From NCBI GenBank assembly GCA_934271465.1, contig CAKQRQ010000005.1:1-64000 (forward strand): DNA of 64,000 nt, in the 5' to 3' direction. The notes beneath the pieces are model-generated. The model ran no database searches, was not told where the DNA came from, and saw only the letters and a program-made list of their open reading frames with translations. The translations under genes were made by a program, and so were the position numbers. Below, piece by piece: positions 8,400 to 16,345 of the stretch (position 1 is its first letter; each line of letters opens with the position of its first letter). Source of the DNA: an uncultured Alphaproteobacteria bacterium (GTDB lineage: Bacteria > Pseudomonadota > Alphaproteobacteria > RF32 > CAG-239).

Positions 8400-8428
8400 T
8401 TGACATTTTTCTTTACTTGCGGTATTTG
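8400..8428 (+). promoter_or_regulatory. Candidate promoter for yggT-yggU-folD
   Basis: A perfect TTGACA (8400-8405) is followed after 17 bases by TATTTG (8423-8428), 32 bases before the yggT ATG. Confidence 0.45.
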
Positions 8429-8460
8429 TGTAATGGGTTTTATTTAGGGAGATTTTATTT

Positions 8461-8763
8461 ATGCTTATCTTTGATCCTCTTTTGGAAGTGTTGGGATTTA
8501 TTGTTGATGTCTATTTTAAGATTGTAGTTGTTCAGGTTGTTTTGTATTGGCTTATTCATTTTAAAGTCTTGGAACCTTCCAATAAATATGCTCAAAAGAC
8601 CGTTGATTTGCTTGATGCGGTAACAATTCCCGTTTATAATAAAATTAAGTCGAAGATTCCGACAGTGATTGCAGAGATTGATTTTGCGCCGTTCGGCGTT
8701 TTGCTGGTTTTGTATTTTATCAGCAGATTGATTTATAGTTTGCGGTTGTTGCTGGCGGAATAA
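8461..8763 (+). CDS. yggT: YggT family membrane protein
   Basis: A 100-residue inner-membrane protein with two hydrophobic segments. It shows the family layout: an N-terminal helix ending in VLYWLIHF, then a loop with LLDAVTIPVYNKIKSKIP and DFAPFGVLLVLYFI before the C-terminal helix. The ATG has GGGAG upstream. It is followed by the DUF167 protein, which is the classical yggT-yggU arrangement. YggT has been linked to osmotic shock and cell-division/shape functions in other bacteria, but its biochemical role is unsettled. Confidence 0.85.
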   Translation: MLIFDPLLEVLGFIVDVYFKIVVVQVVLYWLIHFKVLEPSNKYAQKTVDLLDAVTIPVYNKIKSKIPTVIAEIDFAPFGVLLVLYFISRLIYSLRLLLAE

Positions 8764-8764
8764 T

Positions 8765-9097
8765 TTGTTTTTTGAAGAAAATAATCAAGGCGTTTTGCTA
8801 CGGGTCAGGATTTGTCCTAACTCTTCCTGTTGTCGAATAACCGGAATTTTTACCTCTCCGGAAGACGGGGATTTTTTGAAAATTTCGGTTATTAGCGTTC
8901 CCGAAAAAGGAAAAGCTAATAAAGAACTCGTTTCCTGGCTGGCTAAACGGCTTAAGATTGCTAAATCAGATATTCAGCTGGTTTCGGGGAAATTTGATAA
9001 GTATAAAAAAATTCAGCTTGATGGAGATAAGGGCAATCTTTTGATTATGTTGAAAAAAATGGAGCAAGAGGCAAAAAATGACGGCACAATTGATTAA
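8765..9097 (+). CDS. yggU: DUF167 (YggU) family protein
   Basis: A 110-residue protein with the DUF167 core: LRVRICPNSSCCRITG near the N-terminus, then LKISVISVPEKGKANKELVSWLAKRLKIAKSDIQLVSG. The PEKGKAN motif is the family hallmark. The start is a TTG two bases after the yggT stop; no ATG is available before the conserved core, so translation is probably coupled to yggT. The last 20 bases overlap folD. Function unknown across the family. Confidence 0.85.
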   Translation: MFFEENNQGVLLRVRICPNSSCCRITGIFTSPEDGDFLKISVISVPEKGKANKELVSWLAKRLKIAKSDIQLVSGKFDKYKKIQLDGDKGNLLIMLKKMEQEAKNDGTID

Positions 9098-9971
9098 TGG
9101 AAAAGAATTAGCAAGCAGCTACCGCACTAAATTAAAAGAAAGAATCGAAACATTTTCTTCGGAAGAAGTTCCTGTTTTGGCAGTTATTATGGTTGGAGAT
9201 AACGATGCAAGCCGTATTTATGTTCGCCATAAACAGAAGGCGGCCGCTGAAGTCGGTATGGGGTGTGAAGTTTTTGAACTTTCGGACAGTATCGGTGAAC
9301 AAGCTCTGTTGGAAGTCATTGATGAGTTGAACGGTAATCATCACATCAACGGGATTATTGTTCAATTGCCGTTGCCGAAACATTTGGACACTTTAAAAAT
9401 AGTATCCCGTATTTTGCCGGAAAAAGATGTGGATGGTTTTTGCCCTCAAAATGCGGGGCTTTTGTCTTATAACAGTGCGGAAGCTTTGGTTTCGGCCACG
9501 CCTAAAGGTGTTTTGGAGCTTTTGAAATTGACAGGTGTCAATTTGAGTGGAAAGCATGCCGTTATTATCGGGCGATCAAATATTGTCGGTAAGCCTTTGG
9601 CCATGCTATTGCTGAATCAAAATTGCACGGTAACGGTTGCCCATTCTAAGACAAAAGATTTGCCGCTGCTTTTGAATACGGCTGATATTGTCGTGGCGGC
9701 CTGCGGTCAACCGAAGATGATTAGAGGCAGTTGGTTGAAAGAGGGGGCTGTTGTGATTGATGTCGGTATCAATCGAGATGAAAACGGTAAATTATGCGGA
9801 GATGTTGATTTTGAAAGTGCTTTGCAGCAAGCTTCATTTATAACACCTGTCCCAGGCGGGGTTGGGCCGATGACTATTGCTATGCTTTTGGAAAATACAT
9901 TTGAGGCTTTTGTGCATCAGCACAATCATCCGGTCTGCTCTTGCGGGCATAAAGGGTGTCATTGCCACTAA
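9078..9971 (+). CDS. folD: Bifunctional methylenetetrahydrofolate dehydrogenase/cyclohydrolase
   Basis: Cytosolic one-carbon enzyme interconverting 5,10-methylene-, methenyl- and 10-formyl-THF with NADP. Conserved blocks are YVRHKQKAAAEVGM with the catalytic Lys, GIIVQLPLPKHLD, KDVDGFCPQNAG, GRSNIVGKPLAMLLL and PVPGGVGPMTIAML. AGAGG lies upstream of the ATG inside yggU. At 297 residues it is slightly long: after the normal end (ENTFEAF) there is a short tail, VHQHNHPVCSCGHKGCHCH, with four Cys and five His, which looks like a metal-binding tail not typical of FolD. Confidence 0.95.
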   Translation: MTAQLINGKELASSYRTKLKERIETFSSEEVPVLAVIMVGDNDASRIYVRHKQKAAAEVGMGCEVFELSDSIGEQALLEVIDELNGNHHINGIIVQLPLPKHLDTLKIVSRILPEKDVDGFCPQNAGLLSYNSAEALVSATPKGVLELLKLTGVNLSGKHAVIIGRSNIVGKPLAMLLLNQNCTVTVAHSKTKDLPLLLNTADIVVAACGQPKMIRGSWLKEGAVVIDVGINRDENGKLCGDVDFESALQQASFITPVPGGVGPMTIAMLLENTFEAFVHQHNHPVCSCGHKGCHCH

Positions 9972-9997
9972 AATTTTTTCAAATCGGTATTATATTA

Positions 9998-10026
9998 TCT
10001 CCTGAAGGTTTTTCAGGAGATTTTTT
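9998..10026 (+). terminator. Intrinsic terminator after folD overlapping the next gene's ribosome site
   Basis: A perfect 9-bp stem (TCTCCTGAA / TTCAGGAGA) with a five-base loop is followed by six T. The downstream ATG begins right after the T-tract, and its only Shine-Dalgarno, AGGAG (10015-10019), is inside the right arm. The hairpin can therefore both end folD transcripts and mask the start of the next gene. Confidence 0.75.
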
Positions 10027-10386
10027 ATGAGTAAAATTGTGTTTATGCTGGATGAGGATAAGGATTTTTTGAAGCTTTATTCGGCGTTGTTGAAGAGTAA
10101 AGGGTTTCAGGTTTTTGCAACGGACAATATGTTTTTGTTGATGAAATACGCTCAGACGGCACGTCCTGATTGGGTTTTTGTAGATGAAAATTTTGTATTT
10201 AATCATGAAGATGATTTTGTGCATATTTTAGATAAGGCTATTCCTTTTAAATCTCCGAATTATGCCGTGATGAGCCATTATCCCTCTATGAGGCAAACGG
10301 CTTCTCCGAAATTGGAGTTTGTTTATAAGCCGCGTGTTTTGGAAAAAGTTATGCAAATATCAGAAAGTTGTTGCAATATTCAATAG
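10027..10386 (+). CDS. Single-domain receiver-like (CheY-type) protein, divergent
   Basis: A 119-residue protein that fits the response-regulator receiver fold without an output domain. It starts KIVFMLDEDKDFLKLY with the acidic pocket (DED, residues 9-11), has a probable phospho-acceptor Asp at about 53 in WVFVDENF, and ends with FVYKPRVLEKVM, matching the conserved Lys-Pro before the last helix. The middle is divergent (NYAVMSHYPSMRQ where a Thr/Ser switch is usual). No kinase gene is near. Its start codon is controlled by the folD terminator hairpin. Confidence 0.55.
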   Translation: MSKIVFMLDEDKDFLKLYSALLKSKGFQVFATDNMFLLMKYAQTARPDWVFVDENFVFNHEDDFVHILDKAIPFKSPNYAVMSHYPSMRQTASPKLEFVYKPRVLEKVMQISESCCNIQ

Positions 10387-10434
10387 GTTGGGTAATATCT
10401 GAGGCAGTTTTTATTTTGCAACAGAGGACTTTTT

Positions 10435-11034
10435 ATGTTTTCGGCTTGCCATCGTCTTATTCAAAAGACCTATGATGTTATGCTTAATTTGTCCGCAGCG
10501 CCTTCCGCGATGTGGTTTTTGTTTATAGTTGCTTTTGCGGAGAGTTCTTTTTTTCCTATTCCGCCTGATGTGATGTTGATTCCGATGGTGTTAGCCGCCC
10601 CGAACAAAGCTTGGAAGATTGCCGGATTGGCAACGTTTGCAAGTGTTGTCGGCGGTTATTTCGGGTATGGCATAGGTGTTTTTGCGTTCGATTTAATTGC
10701 TAAGCCTATTTTGGAATTTTACAATGCGCTTGAACAGTTTCACTCGTTTGAGGCCTATTATCATGAGTATGGCGCATGGATAGTTTTTGGTGCCGGAATT
10801 ACACCTTTTCCTTATAAAATCATAACCATAGCCAGCGGCGTCGTTCGATTGGATTTGGGCGTCTTTACGGCTGCTTCTGTTTTGGCTCGCGGGTTGAGGT
10901 TCTTTTTGGTGGCTTGGCTGCTCAAAAAATATGGTTCCCCTATGAAAGAGTTTATCGAAAAACACCTGGGGCTGTTGTCTGTTGTGTTTTTGATTTTGCT
11001 TATCGGCGGGTTTGCGCTTTTGAAATATCTTTGA
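10435..11034 (+). CDS. DedA/YqaA family inner-membrane protein
   Basis: A 199-residue membrane protein of the SNARE-associated/VTT (DedA) superfamily, YqaA branch. Features include FAESSFFPIPPDVMLIPMVLA near residue 35-55, a Gly-rich helix (VVGGYFGYGIG), and FGAGITPFPYKIITIASGVVRLDLGVF, corresponding to the conserved Pro/Gly re-entrant region. The C-terminus is hydrophobic. DedA relatives include undecaprenyl-phosphate and phospholipid flippases; which lipid this one handles is unknown. It meets mnmA tail to tail with no space between. Confidence 0.8.
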   Translation: MFSACHRLIQKTYDVMLNLSAAPSAMWFLFIVAFAESSFFPIPPDVMLIPMVLAAPNKAWKIAGLATFASVVGGYFGYGIGVFAFDLIAKPILEFYNALEQFHSFEAYYHEYGAWIVFGAGITPFPYKIITIASGVVRLDLGVFTAASVLARGLRFFLVAWLLKKYGSPMKEFIEKHLGLLSVVFLILLIGGFALLKYL

Positions 11035-12096
11035 TTATTTTGAGATAATTCCACCGCCCAAAATGGCGTCATCTTCATATAAAACAACGGATTGTCCGGG
11101 GGTAACGGCGCTTTGCGGGCTTAGGAAAACGACCTCGTATTTATCGGCGTCTAATGCTTTGACTTCAACTTCAACCGGAATTTGAGATGAGCGAATACGT
11201 GCTTGACATCTTAAAATATTTTGAGGTTGAGGAGATTGCCAATTCCAGTTTTCGGCAATCAGTTTAGTTTGAAGACATTCTTCGGCGTAGCCCAGCACAA
11301 CTTCATTTGAATCTTTTCGTATTTCAATCACATACAGCGGTCTGTCGGCAGAAACGCCCAAGCCGCGCCGTTGTCCTATTGTAAAATTCCAGTAGCCTTT
11401 GTGTGTGCCTAAAATCTTTCCTTCGCGATTGATAAAATTACCCTGACGGGGCTCAAAACGCAAAATATCGTTAAGTTCTCCGGTATAAAAATCTTGACTG
11501 TCTGGTTTTTCAGAAACACTCAAACCCGCTTGTCGGGCTAATTCACGAATCTCTGGTTTTGTTTTATCTCCAAGCGGTAGGATGATACCTGCGAGTTGTT
11601 CTTGTCTGAGGCGATACAAAAAATAGGATTGGTCTTTTTTTGTATCCAGTCCGCGCCAAATCTGATACATTTTTGTGTGGTCGTTAAAAATAATGCGTGC
11701 ATAGTGTCCGGTTGCGAATTTGTCAAATTCGATTCCTTGGGCTTTGGCTGTTTCGGGCAATACACGAAACTTGATGTTGGCATTGCACATCACGCATGGA
11801 TTAGGTGTTCGGCCGGATTTGTATTCGGCTTTGAAGTCTGAGAGGACGATTTTGCGGTATTGTTCGCGGCAGTCTAGGACAAGGTGCGGAATACCTATTG
11901 TGCTGCAGACTTTTTTTGCTTCTTCAACATCATCTTTATCTGGGGCAAAGCAGCCGTTTCCTGAAACAGCATGCAGTTTTTCAGCTTCATCCCAGATAGC
12001 CATGGTTGCGCCTATGACTTCGTGTCCGGCTTGCTTAAGAAGAAGAGCCGTTACAGATGAATCGACACCGCCGCTCATTCCAACCAAAATTTTCAT
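11035..12096 (-). CDS. mnmA: tRNA-specific 2-thiouridylase MnmA
   Basis: Makes 2-thiouridine at wobble U34 of Lys, Glu and Gln tRNAs. The 353-residue protein has the PP-loop SGGVDSS at residues 8-14, the NPCVMCN motif (C101, C104), GHYAR, KDQSYFLYRL and a C-terminal beta-barrel domain (RIRSSQIPVEVEV, then VTPGQSVVLYEDD). The second catalytic Cys of E. coli-type enzymes (ICF after DSQ) is replaced: the sequence is KPDSQDFYTGE with Tyr204 at that place. This suggests a CxxC-type subfamily, possibly cluster-dependent. AAGGAA precedes the ATG. It is the last gene downstream of the sugar transporter. Confidence 0.92.
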   Translation of the reverse strand: MKILVGMSGGVDSSVTALLLKQAGHEVIGATMAIWDEAEKLHAVSGNGCFAPDKDDVEEAKKVCSTIGIPHLVLDCREQYRKIVLSDFKAEYKSGRTPNPCVMCNANIKFRVLPETAKAQGIEFDKFATGHYARIIFNDHTKMYQIWRGLDTKKDQSYFLYRLRQEQLAGIILPLGDKTKPEIRELARQAGLSVSEKPDSQDFYTGELNDILRFEPRQGNFINREGKILGTHKGYWNFTIGQRRGLGVSADRPLYVIEIRKDSNEVVLGYAEECLQTKLIAENWNWQSPQPQNILRCQARIRSSQIPVEVEVKALDADKYEVVFLSPQSAVTPGQSVVLYEDDAILGGGIISK

Positions 12097-12112
12097 CGTC
12101 CAAGTTCCTTAT

Positions 12113-13474
12113 TTAAAAATTGCGTGGTTTGATATGGTTATGCCAGTTCTTTTCAATTTTTTCAAGTGAAATTCCTTTGGTTTCGGGAACGAAAAAGTAA
12201 ACAAAGAAAAGAGAGAGGATTGTAATCAGGCCAAAAACAAAGAATGTCGGCGCTTTCCCGAAAATTTCAAGCATTGGTAAAAAGCTCAAAACGACAATGA
12301 AGTTAAAGGCAAAATTGGCAACCGTTGCAGCGGACATGGCAAATCCTCTGATTTTGAGAGGCATAATTTCGGAGACCATTATCCAACAAATCGGACCGAG
12401 GCTCATGGCAAAAGAAGCTATGTAAATAACCACAGATGCCACGGCCAGCCATTTGCCGCTTTCTCCCATGGCAAAGGCGCCGGAGAGAATAAACAGACTT
12501 ATCAACATTCCGCTCAGGCCAATATAAAGCAATGGCTTGCGGCCAAATTTATCGATGTAAGCAATGGCGACAAAAGTCATTAAGAAATTGACAAGGCCGA
12601 TGCCGATTGTTGCATAGATAGCGCTGATGTTATCAGAGAATCCTGCCAAATTGAAAATAGTCGGTGTGTAATAAATAATCGTGTTAATTCCGGTGCAGAT
12701 TTGGACGAACATCAAGCCGACGCCGACAAATACCGGCATCAACATCCATTTTTTGATTTTAACTTTTTGTTTTTCGGAAGAAGTGCTCAAGGTTTCTTGA
12801 ATTTCAGAGATATGAGCTTCAACTTCTTCTTTTTTGAGAATCCGGCGAAAGACTTGGCGTGCTTCATCAATGCGGTTTTTGCTGATTAGCCAACGAGGGG
12901 TATCGTGCAAGAATAAAATTCCTGTCAACAAAATAACGGCAGGAACTGTTCCCGAACCCAACATCCAACGCCAGTTCAGTTCGGTGTTTGCAAAGATACG
13001 GTTAATCAGGTAAGAGAGCAAAATACCGGCTGTAAGAGCCAGCTGATATAGAGATACCAGACTTCCTCTTATTTTTTCGGGAGCGATTTCAGAAAGGTAA
13101 ATCGGTGCAACAAAACTAATCATTCCGACGGCAATGCCGATGATAATGCGTGAAAAAATCAACCAGCCGGCCGTGGCGGCATAACCACACATTAGTGAGC
13201 CAGCAATAAAGATGAGAGCTGTGGCAATAATAATTTTTTTGCGGCCATAGATATCGGCCAGAACTCCGTTTGCGGCTGCGCCGATAACCGAGCCGACAAT
13301 AGCCGAGGAGACAAGCCAGCCTTGTTCAAGAGGGGAGAGTGTCCATGTTTGGTTGATATAAAGGAGAGCCCCTGAGATAACGCCCATATCAAAACCGGAT
13401 AGAAGCCCGCCTAAAGAGGCCGTTATGGCGACTAAGATAAGCGTTATACTCAGAGATTGCTCGGAGTTTTTCAT
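12113..13474 (-). CDS. MFS sugar porter (sugar:proton symporter)
   Basis: A 453-residue, 12-helix transporter of the sugar porter subfamily, related to XylE/AraE/GalP. Diagnostic motifs are GFDMGVISGAL in helix 1, DIYGRKK and DKFGRKPL in the two cytoplasmic loops, PIYLSEIAPEKIRGSL, PRWLISKNR and the C-terminal PETKGISLEKIE. GGGAG precedes the ATG. No sugar-catabolic gene is adjacent, so the substrate cannot be inferred. It sits between trmB and mnmA on the same strand. Confidence 0.88.
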   Translation of the reverse strand: MKNSEQSLSITLILVAITASLGGLLSGFDMGVISGALLYINQTWTLSPLEQGWLVSSAIVGSVIGAAANGVLADIYGRKKIIIATALIFIAGSLMCGYAATAGWLIFSRIIIGIAVGMISFVAPIYLSEIAPEKIRGSLVSLYQLALTAGILLSYLINRIFANTELNWRWMLGSGTVPAVILLTGILFLHDTPRWLISKNRIDEARQVFRRILKKEEVEAHISEIQETLSTSSEKQKVKIKKWMLMPVFVGVGLMFVQICTGINTIIYYTPTIFNLAGFSDNISAIYATIGIGLVNFLMTFVAIAYIDKFGRKPLLYIGLSGMLISLFILSGAFAMGESGKWLAVASVVIYIASFAMSLGPICWIMVSEIMPLKIRGFAMSAATVANFAFNFIVVLSFLPMLEIFGKAPTFFVFGLITILSLFFVYFFVPETKGISLEKIEKNWHNHIKPRNF

Positions 13475-13533
13475 TGGTTATTCTCCCGTTTATCATAAAT
13501 AGTTGTTCACAATGTAATAAGCAATTTGTAAAT

Positions 13534-14256
13534 TTAAAGTCTTTCAAAATCCAAAAATACCGGCCGCCGTCCTTCAAACAAGGCTTTTCGTTGGTATTTT
13601 GTTTCGACCCAGTCTGAGGGCGGATTGCGCCAGTCATTACTGCAGGTTGCTGTCCAACGGAAATTTTTATCTTCATGCAGCCGGTGCAAAGTCCAGCTTT
13701 TGTAAACTTTGTGATCCGTTGCCACTCTTAAAATTCCGCCTTTTTTTAAGATGCGGGCTATTTCTTTGAGGTTGTCCGGATTAACGAACCGTCTGGAAGC
13801 ATGGCGCTTTTTCGGCCATGGATCCGGAAACAGCAAAAAGACTTTGCTCAGGCATCCCGTCGGGATCTTTTGAAACAAGAGGCGCACATCATCGTCCCAA
13901 ACACGGATATTATCGACACGTTCGGGCAGCAGGTGAATTTGTTCGGGTAAATCTGCTTTTTCTTTGATTCCTGTCAGAAGCGTCAGAAGGTTGGCTACGC
14001 CGTTTTTGAAAACCTCGGCACCGATAAATCCCGTGTGAGGGTTTTTTAGTCCTTGTCCTGCCAGATGTTCACCGTTTCCGAATCCTATTTCAAGGCATAT
14101 TTCATCAATTGGACAGCCAAACATATTCTTCGAAATTTCCGTCTCAGGGGTTATTAAGATTTCGGGTAAAAAGCGTTCAAGCAAACCTGTTTTGGCTTTG
14201 CGTATTTTTCGCCCCTGACGGCGTCCGTAAAATTTAGGTTGGTCGGTTAAAAGCAT
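13534..14256 (-). CDS. trmB: tRNA (guanine-N7)-methyltransferase
   Basis: Adds the N7-methyl to G46 in tRNA variable loops using SAM. The 240 residues contain the family SAM motif CLEIGFGNGEHLAGQ, GAEVFKNGVANLL, and LFPDPWPKKRHASRRFVN, the TrmB hallmark. The end TKYQRKALFEGRRPVFLDFE resembles the typical T-x-[FY]E-x-[KR]-G region. The start overlaps the last 10 bases of metK, indicating translational coupling, and ties the SAM-using enzyme to the SAM-making one. Confidence 0.93.
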   Translation of the reverse strand: MLLTDQPKFYGRRQGRKIRKAKTGLLERFLPEILITPETEISKNMFGCPIDEICLEIGFGNGEHLAGQGLKNPHTGFIGAEVFKNGVANLLTLLTGIKEKADLPEQIHLLPERVDNIRVWDDDVRLLFQKIPTGCLSKVFLLFPDPWPKKRHASRRFVNPDNLKEIARILKKGGILRVATDHKVYKSWTLHRLHEDKNFRWTATCSNDWRNPPSDWVETKYQRKALFEGRRPVFLDFERL

Positions 14257-15401
14257 TTTTTGAGTTCCTCGGCTTTGTCTGTTTTTTCCCAGCTGAAATG
14301 TCCGCTTTTATCGTGAGTGCGTCCGAAATGTCCGTAAGCGGCCGTTGGTTTGTAAATCGGCGCTTTCAGGTGAAGATAATTGATAATTCCAGACGGGGTC
14401 AAGTCAAACATTTCTTTGATTGTTGTTAAGAGTTTTGTTTCATCAACTTTTGAGGTATGTTTTGTATCTATGAACAAGGACAACGGATCGGCAATGCCGA
14501 TGGCATAAGAAATTTGCAGCAAACATTCATCAGCCAATCCTGCTGCAACAATATTTTTAGCGATGTAACGCAGCATGTAGGCTGCCGAACGGTCAACTTT
14601 TGTCGGGTCTTTTCCTGAAAAAGCGCCGCCGCCGTGAGGCGCGTATCCGCCGTAGGTGTCAACAATGATTTTGCGGCCGGTCAATCCGGTGTCGCCGTCA
14701 GGGCCGCCGATGACAAAGCGTCCGGTTGGATTAATCAAAATATTTTCATTGCTGATTTCCCATCCGGCCGGCAATGATTTTCTGATGTAGTCGGAGACAA
14801 TTTTTCGCACGGCCTCTTGGGATAATTCGGCAATGTGTTGGGTGGAGACAACAACTTTTTCCACGCCGACAGGCTTCCCCATATTATCGTATTTGACGGT
14901 TATCTGACTTTTGGCATCGGGCATCAGACCGTGTATTTCTTGATTATGGCGCGCCAGACTTAAATTTTGCAAAATTTTATTTGCCAGACGAATCGCCAAA
15001 GGCATATAGTCGCTGTCGATGCCTTGCTCTTTCTTGGCATAGCCAAACATAATGCCTTGATCGCCGGCGCCCATTTTATCGACGCCGAGGGCAATGTCGG
15101 CAGATTGTTTGTGTAAATAACTTTGGATATTGACATCTTTCCATGAAAATCCGGTTTGATCGTATCCGATATCTTTGACTGTTTGGCGGACGGCAGCCTC
15201 AATTTGTTCATGAGAGATGTCAATGGTTGAAGATGTTTCTCCAGCGATGATGACTTGATTGGTCGTCGCTAAGGTTTCTATTGCCGTGCGGGCATTTGGG
15301 TCATGGCTTAAATATAAATCAACAATCGTATCTGACAGGGCATCGCAAACTTTGTCCGGATGTCCTTCTGACACGGCTTCACTTGTAAAAAGATATGTCA
15401 T
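14247..15401 (-). CDS. metK: S-adenosylmethionine synthetase
   Basis: Makes SAM from methionine and ATP. At 384 residues the length is normal when started at MTYLFTSEAVSEGHPDK; the frame runs 23 codons further upstream but that extension is not conserved-looking. Signatures are GHPDKVCDALSD, GAGDQGIMFGYA (the MetK hexapeptide), IGGPDGDTGLTGRKI and GGGAFSGKDPTKVDRSAAY. I looked at the leader (15402-15560) for a SAM riboswitch and saw no convincing one. Confidence 0.95.
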   Translation of the reverse strand: MTYLFTSEAVSEGHPDKVCDALSDTIVDLYLSHDPNARTAIETLATTNQVIIAGETSSTIDISHEQIEAAVRQTVKDIGYDQTGFSWKDVNIQSYLHKQSADIALGVDKMGAGDQGIMFGYAKKEQGIDSDYMPLAIRLANKILQNLSLARHNQEIHGLMPDAKSQITVKYDNMGKPVGVEKVVVSTQHIAELSQEAVRKIVSDYIRKSLPAGWEISNENILINPTGRFVIGGPDGDTGLTGRKIIVDTYGGYAPHGGGAFSGKDPTKVDRSAAYMLRYIAKNIVAAGLADECLLQISYAIGIADPLSLFIDTKHTSKVDETKLLTTIKEMFDLTPSGIINYLHLKAPIYKPTAAYGHFGRTHDKSGHFSWEKTDKAEELKKCF

Positions 15402-15560
15402 TTTGGTAAGGTCCTTTGCATTAAAATAAAAAAACAATTCTATACTAAGAAATATCCTATTATTTAGCAAGATAAAAAAGAATATCTGAAAGATTTATTG
15501 TTTTTTACTTACGGGGTCTTATTTGAAAAGTGATAATGAATTTTTATAAAGGAGCTAACA

Positions 15561-15884
15561 ATGCAAACAGTTGCCAGAACTTCTGAAAATTTAAAAAAAT
15601 GCCGCTGTTCGTCTTGCCCGTCTTATACGGCAGGATGCAAAATCAAAAATTATCCCGTTAATTTTTTCAAGCTTGTTGACGGGTTGGATCGAGTTGATCA
15701 TTTTGAGGGAATGTTTTGTGCATTCGGCAAGAGCCATTGTATACAGGAAGATAAGGGATGCCGCTGTATGGAATGTCAGGTGTTCCATGAAAATAATCTG
15801 TCTCGTGAAGAATATTGTTTGGTTTCAAACGGCAAAAAAGCAGAGAAGCCTTTTTCATGCAAAAAGCAGTGTCAAAAACAATGA
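15561..15884 (+). CDS. DUF2769 family cysteine-rich protein
   Basis: A 107-residue protein matching what I know of DUF2769: C-x-C-x2-C early (KKCRCSSCPSY), then a FCAFGKSHCI segment and GCRCMECQVFHENNLSREEYC, with a further C-terminal Cys pair. The cysteine spacing suggests a metal or Fe-S site. DUF2769 proteins are best known from archaea and some anaerobic bacteria. AAAGGAG precedes the ATG. The TGA overlaps the ATG of the next gene (ATGA), so the two are translated as a pair. Confidence 0.75.
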   Translation: MQTVARTSENLKKCRCSSCPSYTAGCKIKNYPVNFFKLVDGLDRVDHFEGMFCAFGKSHCIQEDKGCRCMECQVFHENNLSREEYCLVSNGKKAEKPFSCKKQCQKQ

Positions 15885-16345
15885 AAAATATTGTCGAGGC
15901 TTACGGAATAGCCGCCAGAGCTTCAAAACTGAATGCACAGGTCAGATTTGAGGCTTTTGAGAAGGTTATTTCTTTTTGTGAAAGCGATGATGTTTGCTCG
16001 GTTGCGGATACTGTTCAGCGCAATATGCTGTTGTTTTGGGCGTATAATAATTTGGCGGAGGTTAAGTTTGCCGAGAAGAAATACGGCGATGCGTTGGATT
16101 TATGGTATAAATCGTCATCTCTGCTCAAAGAAAGCGATGCCAAAATAGCTTTAGGAACAAAAATGTTAGAAAGCGCCGATAAGGGAGCTTTCTCTATTCC
16201 GGAAAAGGCCAAACGGATTTTTCTGATTGCCGGTTATCTGCAGGAAGCTTACCGCGAAAAAGGCGATTATGAAAGCGCTTCACGATTGGATAGGCTTAAG
16301 AAAACAGCGGATTATTTGCTTCATTCGTCAGAGCGCAAAAACTAA
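15881..16345 (+). CDS. TPR-like helical protein, partner of the DUF2769 gene
   Basis: A 154-residue all-helical protein starting at the ATG that overlaps the DUF2769 stop codon (ATGA). An in-frame ATG at 15857 is possible but has no ribosome site. The segment MLLFWAYNNLAEVKFAEKKY to GDALDLWYKSSSLLKESDAK reads like one tetratricopeptide-type helix pair, followed by another (FLIAGYLQEAYREKGDYESA). No signal peptide. It converges with the U32 gene, overlapping its stop by a few bases. Probably a scaffold, but its partner is known only by the gene coupling. Confidence 0.6.
   Translation: MKNIVEAYGIAARASKLNAQVRFEAFEKVISFCESDDVCSVADTVQRNMLLFWAYNNLAEVKFAEKKYGDALDLWYKSSSLLKESDAKIALGTKMLESADKGAFSIPEKAKRIFLIAGYLQEAYREKGDYESASRLDRLKKTADYLLHSSERKN

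Noticed and set aside
10027..10386. A full response regulator
   Set aside because: The frame ends after the receiver-like domain; no DNA-binding output domain and no kinase nearby.
15402..15560. SAM riboswitch upstream of metK
   Set aside because: No conserved SAM-I, SAM-II or SAM-IV core seen in the AT-rich leader; a covariance search (Infernal with Rfam) would settle it.
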